This document shows, piece after piece, positions 25,517-35,987 of a stretch of 64,000 bases of DNA. The notes below the pieces were generated by a model. That model was not told the DNA's origin and ran no database searches. It was given only the letters and a program-made list of their open reading frames with translations. The DNA comes from Mucispirillum schaedleri (lineage in GTDB: Bacteria > Chrysiogenota > Deferribacteres > Deferribacterales > Mucispirillaceae), in assembly GCA_949287985.1 (NCBI GenBank), contig CASEIN010000031.1:1-64000 (forward strand), in the 5' to 3' direction. Numbering within the stretch: position 1 is the stretch's first letter; each line of letters begins with the position of its first letter. Both the position numbers and the translations under genes were made by a program.

Positions 25517-26224
25517 ATGAAAAAATTATTAGTTACATTATTAATGATATTATGTGCTTGCATAGTATATGCTCAAGAAAATAGTAATAATGATTTAAAT
25601 GCAGATAGTGCAAAACAAGAAGAAAGTAAATCTGTTGATAATAAATCAGATACTAAAACCGTAAAGAAAAAGCCGGATTTTAATAAGAAAAAAATATCAC
25701 TTGATAGAATAGATGAAAAAAAATGGTCACTGCGTCTTGGTTATGCTTATTTTTTCCCAAACAGCCAGTATGCTTCTATTTTTGCAAACAGGTTAAAAGT
25801 TGGTGGTGCTTACGATATAAATAGGTATCTTCAAGTGCAAGCAATGCTTTTTTATGCTGATGGCAGCAAAGGTTTTAATGTAAATGGAGTAAATACTAAT
25901 TTTTCTGGAACAATGTATAATCTTGGTGTTGTTGTAACAGGTATGTATCCAGTAGAATTATCTACTGGTGAGATTGCTCCATATGGAAGTTTAGGTGGTG
26001 TTTATACATTTGGTAACATGAAATCAACAGCTGGTGGCATAGAACAAAAACAAAACTTATCAGGTGGTGGCATTATTGTGCAGGCTGGTTTACAGTATAG
26101 TTTTAATGTATTTGCTTTTAGGGTTTATGGTGAATATTTACATGATTTTACACCAATAAAAATAAATAATATAAGTAATTTATCAGGTATAAGTGTTGGT
26201 GCAGAAATAGGAGTTAAATTTTAA
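25517..26224 (+). CDS. Outer-membrane beta-barrel protein
   Basis: A signal peptide (MKKLLVTLLMILCACIVYAQ) is followed by a Lys/Asp-rich linker and, from about residue 70, by alternating hydrophobic strands (WSLRLGYAYFFP, YLQVQAMLFYADG, FRVYGEYLHDF) ending in EIGVKF. The final Phe is the signal for the BAM assembly machine. The size suits an eight-stranded barrel of the OmpA/OmpW type. It follows the ABC-F gene by 10 bp and precedes radC by 4 bp. Confidence 0.82.
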   Translation: MKKLLVTLLMILCACIVYAQENSNNDLNADSAKQEESKSVDNKSDTKTVKKKPDFNKKKISLDRIDEKKWSLRLGYAYFFPNSQYASIFANRLKVGGAYDINRYLQVQAMLFYADGSKGFNVNGVNTNFSGTMYNLGVVVTGMYPVELSTGEIAPYGSLGGVYTFGNMKSTAGGIEQKQNLSGGGIIVQAGLQYSFNVFAFRVYGEYLHDFTPIKINNISNLSGISVGAEIGVKF

Positions 26225-26228
26225 ATAT

Positions 26229-26906
26229 ATGGCAGAGCAACCACCACATTATACAGGTCATAGAAAAAGGCTGAAAGAAAAGTTTGATAAAACACCTAAT
26301 ATTTTAGCAGATTATGAAATATTAGAGCTAATGCTTGGCTATGCAATACCTAGAAAAGATGTTAAAGTAATAGCGAAAGATATTCTTAAAAAAACTAATA
26401 ATATGGGTGATATTTTTAACCTTGACTGTTCAGATATAAAGGGAGCAGGCAAGGAAACAGAGAGATTTTTTAGAATAGTAGCAGAATTTTATAACAGAGT
26501 AGAAAATTCAAAAGCAGATTTTAAAGAAAGTATTACAAGCCCACTGCAAATATACAGGTTATTAAAGTATAGTACGGGGTTTGCTGAAAACGAACTTTTT
26601 ACTGTAATATTATTAAATAGTAAAAGCCAGCTTATAAGTAAAAAGGTGCTGACTGAAGGCATTGTTAATAGAGCAATAGTATACCCAAGGCAGATTGCAG
26701 AGTATGCATTAAAAGAAAAGGCAGTATATGTTGTCCTTGCTCATAACCACCCAACAGGTGACAGCAGCCCTTCTAAAAAAGATATAGAATTAACACAGCA
26801 TATAAAGGAAAGTTTAGATACATTAGGTATTATATTAAAAGACCATATAATAGTATGTAAAAACGAGTATACAAGCCTTTTTGATTTAGGATATATAGAT
26901 AATTAG
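26229..26906 (+). CDS. radC: RadC family (JAB/MPN domain) protein
   Basis: The N-terminal helical region (PPHYTGHRKRLKEKF) leads to a JAB domain with the metal motif HNHPTGDSSPSKKD at about 173-186. Length 225 aa matches RadC/YsxC-type proteins. Despite the name, a role in DNA repair is not established for the family. No strong ribosome site precedes the ATG, so translation may be coupled to the barrel gene. Confidence 0.92.
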   Translation: MAEQPPHYTGHRKRLKEKFDKTPNILADYEILELMLGYAIPRKDVKVIAKDILKKTNNMGDIFNLDCSDIKGAGKETERFFRIVAEFYNRVENSKADFKESITSPLQIYRLLKYSTGFAENELFTVILLNSKSQLISKKVLTEGIVNRAIVYPRQIAEYALKEKAVYVVLAHNHPTGDSSPSKKDIELTQHIKESLDTLGIILKDHIIVCKNEYTSLFDLGYIDN

Positions 26907-26958
26907 CAGCCAATGTATAAAAATTTTGAATTTTTTTTCATATTCTTAAAATTTCCCC

Positions 26959-26986
26959 TTGCTTTTTTTTCTCTTAGTTGTAATAT
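26959..26986 (+). promoter_or_regulatory. groESL promoter
   Basis: TTGCTT and TAATAT are separated by 16 bp. The predicted start of transcription falls inside the CIRCE element. Confidence 0.65.
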
Positions 26987-27012
26987 TAGCACTCATAGAG
27001 TGTGAGTGCTAA
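26986..27012 (+). promoter_or_regulatory. CIRCE operator (HrcA binding site)
   Basis: TTAGCACTC-N9-GAGTGCTAA is an exact CIRCE inverted repeat. HrcA bound here would repress groESL at normal temperature. The hrcA gene is not in this window. Confidence 0.97.
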
Positions 27013-27083
27013 TCATAAAAAGCATATCATAAGATGAAAAATAAATTAATATTATAAATAATTTCAGGAGGCTTAGAGGTATA

Positions 27084-27374
27084 ATGGCTAAAATCCAACC
27101 TTTACAAGACAGAGTTATTGTTAAACGCTTTGAAAGCGAAGAAAAAACTGCATCAGGTATTTTTATTCCTGATTCTGCTAAAGAAAAACCACAAGAGGGT
27201 GAAGTAGTAGCAGTTGGTGCAGGTAAATATTTAGATAATGGTAATATTATCAAACCTACAGTTAAAGCAGGTGACAAAGTGCTTTTCAGCAAATATGCAG
27301 GCACTGAAGTTAAAATAGATGGTGAAGACCTTCTTATTATGAGAGAAGATGATATATTAGGTATCATTGGTTAA
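27084..27374 (+). CDS. groS: Co-chaperonin GroES
   Basis: This is the 10-kDa heptameric lid of the GroEL chamber. The sequence [20 protein letters not shown], then [18 protein letters not shown], then [19 protein letters not shown] is typical, and the length of 96 aa is usual. It has an AGGAGG site upstream and lies 36 bp before groL, under CIRCE control. Confidence 0.98.
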   Translation: MAKIQPLQDRVIVKRFESEEKTASGIFIPDSAKEKPQEGEVVAVGAGKYLDNGNIIKPTVKAGDKVLFSKYAGTEVKIDGEDLLIMREDDILGIIG

Positions 27375-27404
27375 TTTTTGAAAATATTATATTTTAGGAG
27401 ATAA

Positions 27405-29051
<1,647 letters not shown>

Positions 29052-29089
29052 TACCTGCCCCATATTAATATGATAATATAAAACAATAT

Positions 29090-29128
29090 ACCCGCCATAG
29101 AAAGAAAAAATACTGTGGCGGGTTTTTT
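29090..29128 (+). terminator. Terminator of groESL
   Basis: ACCCGCCA and TGGCGGGT pair around an 18-nt A-rich loop, followed by six Ts. Confidence 0.88.
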
Positions 29129-29150
29129 ATAATTATAACAGGTGGTAAAT

Positions 29151-29648
29151 ATGGCAAAGAATATTATGACAGAAGAACTTGAAAATACTTTAAATAATAT
29201 AATTATACCAGATTTAGAAAAATTGCTAGATAAGGAATACCAAACTGATGCAGAGATTTTAAAAGCATTAAGTGAACTTGAAGAAAAATGGGTTAATTTG
29301 CCACTACCACAGGAATATATTGAGGCTTTAAGTATGCTTGAAAGCCAAAAATATAAAAAAGATGATATATATAATTTAATGCCGTATATCCGTATATATA
29401 TTTTTACAATGAAACTTATAACTTATTTATTTTTCAAAAATAGTAAGTTTGATACTGAGATATCACTTATTTCATCATTAAACCAAATATGTATAGATGA
29501 GGCAGAAAATAAAGAAGCAGCAGAATATATATTAGAGCATATAAACTACGTGCAGGATATTGCTATGGCAAAAGATGATGAAAAAGAAAAATTAATTACA
29601 TCAGCACTGGAAGAAAATGCAGAAAGTTTTAAAAATAATATTAAATAG
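29151..29648 (+). CDS. Hypothetical helical protein
   Basis: I recognise no family. The 165 residues are predicted mostly helical and acidic, with no signal peptide (MAKNIMTEELENTLNNIIIP...). A repeated aromatic pattern lies in the middle (YNLMPYIRIYIFTMKLITYLF). The ATG is preceded by AGGTGG. It lies just after the groESL terminator and overlaps the convergent next gene by 8 bp. Confidence 0.7.
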   Translation: MAKNIMTEELENTLNNIIIPDLEKLLDKEYQTDAEILKALSELEEKWVNLPLPQEYIEALSMLESQKYKKDDIYNLMPYIRIYIFTMKLITYLFFKNSKFDTEISLISSLNQICIDEAENKEAAEYILEHINYVQDIAMAKDDEKEKLITSALEENAESFKNNIK

Positions 29649-30045
29649 CAAAAGGTTTTATTACTACAGCAGTATATAGTAGAAAAATTAATAAAAATAA
29701 TAGTATATATGATATTATTTCTGATTTTGGCATCATTTTAAAGCGATGCACTAAATTATGGGCAACAATGCTTGATAAAAATGTTCCGCATGCTAAAGCA
29801 ATAACGTATTCCATAGCTCTAAAAATACTGTGTTCAATATGAAAAATAGAATGGTTTAATAATAGAAAGATAAATAGAGCAAGTATTAGTATTGCATAAT
29901 CATATACATAACTTTCAAATATTTTTACAATATTAGATGATATTTTTTTTGAAAAAGGCAGTATTGCCAGAGAATACACAAAGTATATCATATATGTAAT
30001 AATAAAGAAAATTAAAAGATAAACTGTTATAATATTTAAAAGCAT
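29641..30045 (-). CDS. Hypothetical integral membrane protein
   Basis: Four hydrophobic helices fill the 134-residue chain: about 3-25, 45-62, 75-95 and 112-130. Short charged loops include FSKKIS and HRFKMMPKSE. The start is the ATG six bases after GGAG; a start four codons upstream is possible. Function is unknown. Confidence 0.7.
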   Translation of the reverse strand: MLLNIITVYLLIFFIITYMIYFVYSLAILPFSKKISSNIVKIFESYVYDYAILILALFIFLLLNHSIFHIEHSIFRAMEYVIALACGTFLSSIVAHNLVHRFKMMPKSEIISYILLFLLIFLLYTAVVIKPFAI

Positions 30046-30204
30046 ACTACTCTCCATATCTACATATTACAACAATAAAATAAGAAAATCTATAATTTTA
30101 CTAAATAAAATATAATTATAATCCGATAAGCTAATAAAACCCCTTGTATTTTTTGGGAAATTAAATAAGCAAAATTTGTTTCCAAATATTATATGGAGTA
30201 TTTT

Positions 30205-31086
30205 ATGTGCAAATATCCTTTAGTTGTGGGAGTGGGAGAATTATTGTGGGACAGGCTGCCTACAGGTAAGAGAGTAGGTGGTGCACCTGCCAATGTAGTT
30301 TACCACGCATCTTGTCTTGGAGCAGAAGGCTATGTTATTAGTGCAGTAGGTAATGATAAAATGGGTAAAAGCCTGCTTGAAGAAATAGGTAAAACAAAAC
30401 TGCACACTTGTATTGAGCAAGTTAATTATCCTACTGGCAGTGTGCATGTAAGTTTATCTGGTGGAATTCCAGAATATAATATTGTGGAGCAAGTGGCATG
30501 GGATTATATTCCAGTAACAGATAATGCATTAACCTTAGTGAAAAAGGCAGATGCTGTCTGCTTTGGAACGTTATGCAGTAGAAATGATGTTTCACATGAT
30601 ACAATTATTACATTACTAAAGCATACTAACCCATCAGCATACAGGCTTTTTGACATTAATTTACGCAGCAGCTTTTATTCTAAAGAATTAATTACAGAGC
30701 TTTTAAACTATGCTGATATTTTTAAAATTAATAAAGATGAAGCAATAGTGTTAAAAAGCATGATAGATGCAGAAATTAGTGATGATGAACTATGTAAAAT
30801 GTTGCTGGAAAAATATAATTTAAAATATTTAATATTTACAGACGGCAGCATTAGTTCAACTATATATACTAAAGATGAAAAATCTACAATACAAACACCA
30901 AAAGTAAACACGGTAGATACTATTGGTGCAGGTGATGCTTTTTCTGGTGCATTTTTATATTACACCCTTACAGAGATGCCACTTAAAGAGGCTCATAAAA
31001 TGGCTGTAAATATTTCAGCATTTGTATGCAGCCAAAGTGGTGCATGGCCTGTATATCCAAAAGTGCTGCATGATTATTTAGCTTAA
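30205..31086 (+). CDS. PfkB-family sugar kinase, probably fructokinase
   Basis: Ribokinase-family motifs are present: GGAPANVVYHASCLG near residue 25, GNDKMG, and the catalytic DTIGAGDAFSGAF near residue 245. The opening VVGVGELLWDRLPTG and the LFDINLR block resemble fructokinases, which form fructose 6-phosphate from fructose. The start lies six bases after GGAG; an upstream in-frame ATG would use that GGAG as codons. The substrate is inferred from similarity only. Confidence 0.87.
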   Translation: MCKYPLVVGVGELLWDRLPTGKRVGGAPANVVYHASCLGAEGYVISAVGNDKMGKSLLEEIGKTKLHTCIEQVNYPTGSVHVSLSGGIPEYNIVEQVAWDYIPVTDNALTLVKKADAVCFGTLCSRNDVSHDTIITLLKHTNPSAYRLFDINLRSSFYSKELITELLNYADIFKINKDEAIVLKSMIDAEISDDELCKMLLEKYNLKYLIFTDGSISSTIYTKDEKSTIQTPKVNTVDTIGAGDAFSGAFLYYTLTEMPLKEAHKMAVNISAFVCSQSGAWPVYPKVLHDYLA

Positions 31087-31860
31087 TTATTTTTCTGCCA
31101 GTTCAACAACCTGCACAGGAATATTTCCTACAAGCAGGTTTTTAAGTGATATAAATGCAGGCGTATCATCAGTTACAAGCACTTCTCTTAAGCCTTTACC
31201 ATCTTTTTTAAGGTTTAATTTTGCTATATCTTCAATAATATAGTGAGTGCTGTCCACAACTGATACTTGGGGCAGGTATTTTTCTATTAACTCTTTTAAA
31301 ACAGGGTAATGGGTGCAGCCAAGTATAACTGTATCTATCCCTGTTTTTGCAATATCTTTTAAAGTTTCTTCCACAACAGTTTCTGCCATTTTACCAGATA
31401 TTATTGCTTCTTCCACCAGTGGCACAAATAAAGGGCATGCCTGCTGGTAAACTTGAGCATCTGATAATATGTTTTTTATAGCATGGATATATGCTTTACT
31501 GTTAACAGTAGCATGGGTTCCAAGTACGCCAATTTTTTTATTTTTAGTCAAATCTACGGCATATTTTGCACCGGGTTTAATAACACCAAGCACAGGTATA
31601 TTTAATGATTTTTCTAAATCAGGCAAAGCGTGAGATGAAATAGTATTGCAGGCTACAATTAAAGCAGAAATATTATACTTTTCTTTTAAAAATGAGCCGC
31701 ATTCAATGCTGTACCTAATAATAGTATCTCTTGAACGGTTACCATATGGCACTCTAGCCACATCACCTAAATATATTAAATCATCATCTTTAAAATGGGC
31801 AGATACTGCTTTATATACAGTTAAGCCACCAATACCAGAATCATATACACCTATTGCCAT
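31087..31860 (-). CDS. murI: Glutamate racemase
   Basis: The enzyme makes D-glutamate for peptidoglycan. Both catalytic cysteines are in their motifs (VACNTISSHA and ILGCTHYPVL), and the N-terminus has VYDSGIGGLTV. Length 257 aa is typical. The stop directly abuts that of the sugar-kinase gene. Confidence 0.96.
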   Translation of the reverse strand: MAIGVYDSGIGGLTVYKAVSAHFKDDDLIYLGDVARVPYGNRSRDTIIRYSIECGSFLKEKYNISALIVACNTISSHALPDLEKSLNIPVLGVIKPGAKYAVDLTKNKKIGVLGTHATVNSKAYIHAIKNILSDAQVYQQACPLFVPLVEEAIISGKMAETVVEETLKDIAKTGIDTVILGCTHYPVLKELIEKYLPQVSVVDSTHYIIEDIAKLNLKKDGKGLREVLVTDDTPAFISLKNLLVGNIPVQVVELAEK

Positions 31861-32063
31861 AATTGCCTCAATGCACTACATATCATTTACACACGTATAT
31901 GATAACATATTTATATTAAAAAATAAATATAAATATAATTACTAAGTTTACATAAAAATATTTAGATTACTACAATTTTTATTAATAAACCTTGTCTATA
32001 AATATGATTTAAAAATCAAATCAATTTTACGCCTTTATTTAAAATAATAAAATTAAAATAATT

Positions 32064-33782
32064 TTAAAATGTAATAAGAGTTGGTTTTATAACATCTTTA
32101 TTTTCGTATTTATCAAGTCCTAATAGTATAGAGGTTTTTAAACCCCATAAATATAATAAACCATTATTTGTTAAAGCATACAATTGACCACTAGGATTAC
32201 AAAGTAATTTTTTTACTGGTTCTTTAATATTTATTTTTGTTGGTGTATGTGTATCTTCATAATGATTAAGCCCAAGTTGTCCTTTATTGTTTAAACCCCA
32301 TGCATACACTAAACCTGTATTTGTCAAAGCATATATAGAGCCATTATTTATAAGTATTTCGCTAATGGATTCATCAATCTTTACTTTTACAAGAGTATTT
32401 TGACTTGTAAAGTTTCCTATTCCAAGTTGACCATCATTATTGTATCCCCATGCATACAGCGAGCCATCATTTGCTAGAATATATATTAGGTTGTGATCTT
32501 TCGCAAAATAGATATTATTAACTTGTCCATTGATCTCTACTTTTGTAGGGGTATCAACATACTGTTTATTAATATTAACAATAAGTTGTCCTTTATCATT
32601 ATTTCCCCATGTATATAAAGAACCATTTTTTGTAATTGTATACATAGAATCATTGTTTATAATAATTTCTTTCACTGGCTCATCTATATCTAATTTTTTA
32701 GGTTGGTATACATTATCAAATTGTTCTTTTTTATTATGATGCCAAGTATATAATAAACCATTTTCTGTTATAGCATAAACAACATTGTCTTTATAGAATT
32801 GAAAACCATCAAAAAATACTATATCTTTAACTTTTTCTTGTATATCAATTTTTTTTGGAGCTTTATCTCCATACCAACCTGTATATAAATTGCCCTCTTT
32901 TGTAATAGCATAAACAATATCTGAAAAAGAGCCAGATTTTTGTAAAATCTTAAATTTAAGAATATGTTCTGGAAAATCAACAGGTGCAGGTGATATTCTA
33001 TTTTTATAATCACCTAATTTTAGCTGTCCTTTTTCATTATTTCCCCATGCATATAATGAGCCATTTTTTGCAATAGCATAGTTAGAAATATATACAGATT
33101 TATCATCTGAATTATAAAATCTAACTGAAAATAATTCTTTAAATTGTTCTTCTATAGAATTTATTTTTGTAGGAGTGCTAGTATAGTTATAATTTCCTAT
33201 TCCAAGCTGACCTTCATTATTACTTCCCCATGCATATAATGAACCATTTTTCGTAATAGCATAATTATATATTGGGCTATGAATTTTATGTTCATCAAAT
33301 AAAAAAAATTGTTTAATAGGCTCTTCTATATCAACTTTAATAGGATCAAAATTACCATATTCTTTTCTATTTCTTCCAAATTCATAAAAATTATTATTTA
33401 CTGTTTTAGCATATATTTTAGTATGGTATGCACTTTCAGTGATTAATATATTATCGATAGGTTCTGGAATATTAACTTGTTGCTTTAAAGCCTCTTTAAT
33501 GGTAGTAATTTCACCATCATGTCCAAGAATTAATGAATGTTGATAGTCTCTTTCCTTATACCATGAATATACTAAACCATTTTGATCTACTATATATGTA
33601 TAATCATTATATAATATAAGCTCTTTTACAGAGATATTATTTAATGTATTATCATCTTTTATTATATTATGTTCACTAGTATAAGATGAATTATTTACAC
33701 TAAACCCTAAATTATGGAAAAAACAACCTGTAAACATTAATATTGCAATAAAAATAATTGTAAAATAAATTTGTTTATTCAT
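32064..33782 (-). CDS. RCC1-repeat lipoprotein
   Basis: A lipoprotein signal ends at the lipobox FTGC (about residue 20). About ten repeats follow, of the form NGSLYAWGxNNxGQLGxG-x(8)-PTKI. This is the RCC1 (regulator of chromosome condensation) blade, which folds as a beta-propeller. Some blades are divergent (NGNLYTGWYGDKAPKK). A lipid anchor and no membrane span suggest a surface or periplasmic propeller used for binding. It is the last gene of the four-gene operon that starts at the phase-variable promoter. The bound partner is unknown. Confidence 0.85.
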   Translation of the reverse strand: MNKQIYFTIIFIAILMFTGCFFHNLGFSVNNSSYTSEHNIIKDDNTLNNISVKELILYNDYTYIVDQNGLVYSWYKERDYQHSLILGHDGEITTIKEALKQQVNIPEPIDNILITESAYHTKIYAKTVNNNFYEFGRNRKEYGNFDPIKVDIEEPIKQFFLFDEHKIHSPIYNYAITKNGSLYAWGSNNEGQLGIGNYNYTSTPTKINSIEEQFKELFSVRFYNSDDKSVYISNYAIAKNGSLYAWGNNEKGQLKLGDYKNRISPAPVDFPEHILKFKILQKSGSFSDIVYAITKEGNLYTGWYGDKAPKKIDIQEKVKDIVFFDGFQFYKDNVVYAITENGLLYTWHHNKKEQFDNVYQPKKLDIDEPVKEIIINNDSMYTITKNGSLYTWGNNDKGQLIVNINKQYVDTPTKVEINGQVNNIYFAKDHNLIYILANDGSLYAWGYNNDGQLGIGNFTSQNTLVKVKIDESISEILINNGSIYALTNTGLVYAWGLNNKGQLGLNHYEDTHTPTKINIKEPVKKLLCNPSGQLYALTNNGLLYLWGLKTSILLGLDKYENKDVIKPTLITF

Positions 33783-33803
33783 TAAAACCCCGTAGACTTA
33801 TAT

Positions 33804-34400
33804 TTATTTTTTATTAATAAAAAAATGAGAGAATTTTTCGAAGCATGCATCATAATCAGGAAGAATATGTTGTGTTTCTTTAGTATTTTTTGTATTTGTT
33901 TGAAATATATCAATGGAAGAGACAAACATTGTTTTTAAAGGACGATATCCCGAAGTATTTTTTTCATTAAATACTACCCTTAATATAAAATCGGTATTTA
34001 TTCTCTCTGATAAAAACTTATATGCATTAATGCATGGGATATCACCACTTATTATATGATCAATTATGTTTGAATCAAATTTTATAACTTCAAAAATAAT
34101 TGTTTTATCACTATCCATTGTGCTCATTCTTAATGAATCTGTATGTTTTAAATCAATCATTTCAGCTATTGCATTAATAGCAACTTTTGCTTTTTCAACT
34201 TCAGCATAATAGTAAAAAGGCATATTATCAGGACAATTATCTACACATGTATAATTATCAAGATGACTAAAAATAGTTTTTCTAATTTCAGCAAATTGCC
34301 TAGATGATATATATTTTTGAGTAATATCTGCTTGTGATGTATACGCAAAAGAAAACAATATAATTAATATAAACAGCAAATTATAAAACATTTTAATCAT
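33804..34400 (-). CDS. Hypothetical secreted protein
   Basis: The signal peptide is MIKMFYNLLFILIILFSFAYTSQA. The 174-residue mature part is mixed alpha/beta with a cysteine pair (YTCVDNCPD) and a third cysteine in IPCINAYKF. No family is recognised. An AAGG site precedes it. It lies between two lipoprotein genes, 21 bp before the RCC1 gene, and is probably in the same transcript. Confidence 0.75.
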   Translation of the reverse strand: MIKMFYNLLFILIILFSFAYTSQADITQKYISSRQFAEIRKTIFSHLDNYTCVDNCPDNMPFYYYAEVEKAKVAINAIAEMIDLKHTDSLRMSTMDSDKTIIFEVIKFDSNIIDHIISGDIPCINAYKFLSERINTDFILRVVFNEKNTSGYRPLKTMFVSSIDIFQTNTKNTKETQHILPDYDACFEKFSHFFINKK

Positions 34401-34456
34401 ACAATATTCCTTAATTATTCTTTATTTTAAATATTTTCGGTATAATCAATTAATGT

Positions 34457-35335
34457 TTACCAGCCATCTGTTTCATTACTATCAAGAAATTTTGAATGAA
34501 TATCTGCATTATACCCTTCCCCACCTTCTTTACCATCTGCACCTAATGAATATATTTCATAGTCTGCTTCCACAGTTTCTGCTGGACATCTATAAATATA
34601 ATTATTTCCCCATGGATCTTTTGGAACAATGTTTGCTGAAAGATATCCACTAGGGTTCCAGTTATTAGGAATAGGTTCTAACTCTGGTTTTTTTACAAGG
34701 GCCTGTAAACCTTGACTAGTAGTAGGATAGTTACCATTATCAAGTTTATACATCATTATAGCTGTTTCAAATACTTTAATATCATTTTGCGTTTTTTTTA
34801 CATTCTCTTTAAGTTCTTTCTTTGAATATTTCTTTTGAGCTGGTTTTTGTTTTGGTATAGCTTTTAAATCATCAACCTCAAGAGTAACATATATTTTTTT
34901 ACCATCATCTGTGTGTTGTGCTTCATAAACTATATCCAATGCTATACCTATTTCATTAAATTTAGCTGTTGCCTTGCAAGAGCATTTTTTAATAGACTTA
35001 TCAACATTTGTAGAAAATATCTCATCAAGAGTTATATTTGTTGTTTGTAAAAAATTTACATCATACTTAAGCAAATTTAAAAGCATATTTATTTCATTGT
35101 CTGAATATCCTTCCTTTTGTAATTCTTGTTTTAAAATAATTGAAAAAGTTTTTTTATCAATAAATAGTGACATTCCTTCTACTGTTTCTGATAAATCTGA
35201 CTTAATATTTATTAGTTGTTCTCTAGAAAGTTTAATTGCTAATTCTTTAACATTATCATCACTACATTTTGGTGTCTTATTTAGGCAGCTAGATAATAAC
35301 ATTACTAAAAATATTGAAAATAAAATTTTTTTCAT
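34457..35335 (-). CDS. Lipoprotein with a GspG-type pseudopilin C-terminal domain
   Basis: The lipoprotein signal has lipobox LSSC. Residues about 25-170 form an unrecognised domain with a CSC motif. Residues about 190-290 match the C-terminal part of GspG major pseudopilins: a helix ([20 protein letters not shown]), [27 protein letters not shown] and [12 protein letters not shown] with the calcium-loop aspartates. The usual prepilin leader and hydrophobic stalk are missing, so it cannot be a normal pilin. The start is nine bases after GAGG; an ATG five codons upstream overlaps the previous stop (ATGA) and could also be used. Confidence 0.82.
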   Translation of the reverse strand: MKKILFSIFLVMLLSSCLNKTPKCSDDNVKELAIKLSREQLINIKSDLSETVEGMSLFIDKKTFSIILKQELQKEGYSDNEINMLLNLLKYDVNFLQTTNITLDEIFSTNVDKSIKKCSCKATAKFNEIGIALDIVYEAQHTDDGKKIYVTLEVDDLKAIPKQKPAQKKYSKKELKENVKKTQNDIKVFETAIMMYKLDNGNYPTTSQGLQALVKKPELEPIPNNWNPSGYLSANIVPKDPWGNNYIYRCPAETVEADYEIYSLGADGKEGGEGYNADIHSKFLDSNETDGW

Positions 35336-35346
35336 ATTAAATAACC

Positions 35347-35751
35347 TCATATTTCTGATTTTATAAAAAAATCATCAGTAAAACCCCATGCAATTTTAAC
35401 TTGTTGTTTTATGTGTTCATTATTATCTTTAATTCTAAATCCATGTGTTAAATAATATTTTGCAGTCATTTTATTACCTTGAACAAAAAATGTACAAGAA
35501 ACTCCTAGTGATAAAAAATTGACAATTAATAAATATTGTTCCAAATAACTAGAATAGTAACCCGCATCAAACAGAGCAATATTAATAATATGTGTTATTA
35601 GCAGTAAACAAATAATTATGCCATAGGAATACATTTTTCTAATAAAAAAAGGTATTCCAAACAACATACCAAAAAAGAATAATGTCCAGCTATAACCTAA
35701 TTTAACTTGTCTTGCCTCACCTGTTACAGGATGTATAAAATTTACATACAT
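35347..35751 (-). CDS. Membrane protein resembling DUF2628
   Basis: A short N-terminal segment mentioning [20 protein letters not shown] leads into two or three membrane helices. The tail has [12 protein letters not shown], which resembles DUF2628 membrane proteins. The role is unknown. It is the first gene after the promoter with the C9 spacer, has a strong AGGAGG site, and its stop overlaps a potential start of the next gene. Confidence 0.72.
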   Translation of the reverse strand: MYVNFIHPVTGEARQVKLGYSWTLFFFGMLFGIPFFIRKMYSYGIIICLLLITHIINIALFDAGYYSSYLEQYLLIVNFLSLGVSCTFFVQGNKMTAKYYLTHGFRIKDNNEHIKQQVKIAWGFTDDFFIKSEI

Positions 35752-35780
35752 AAAATATGCCTCCTAAAAAATTTTCTTCA

Positions 35781-35807
35781 GTATAGCATGGGGGGGGGAA
35801 TGTCAAG
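35781..35807 (-). promoter_or_regulatory. Promoter with C9 tract in the -35/-10 spacer (candidate phase-variable promoter)
   Basis: On the minus strand a perfect TTGACA is followed by a 15-base spacer (TT, nine Cs, ATGC) and TATACT, with the TG of an extended -10. Nine identical G/C bases in such AT-rich DNA are striking. The optimum spacer is 17, so a gain of two Cs would give the ideal promoter and the present allele is predicted to be weak. Slipped-strand changes in such tracts are known to switch porA in Neisseria. Confidence 0.8.
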
Positions 35808-35987
35808 ATTAAATTTTAAATATATTAAATTTATTAAAAATAAAGTAAATTTGTTAAATAAGATATTTGTATAACTGCTTTTACATGTAGGATAATATAT
35901 AAATAATGCATTACTATTAACTCTTTTTAAAATAAACTATACATATTAAAAAAAATTATCTATATTAGTAGAAAAAATGGAAATAAT

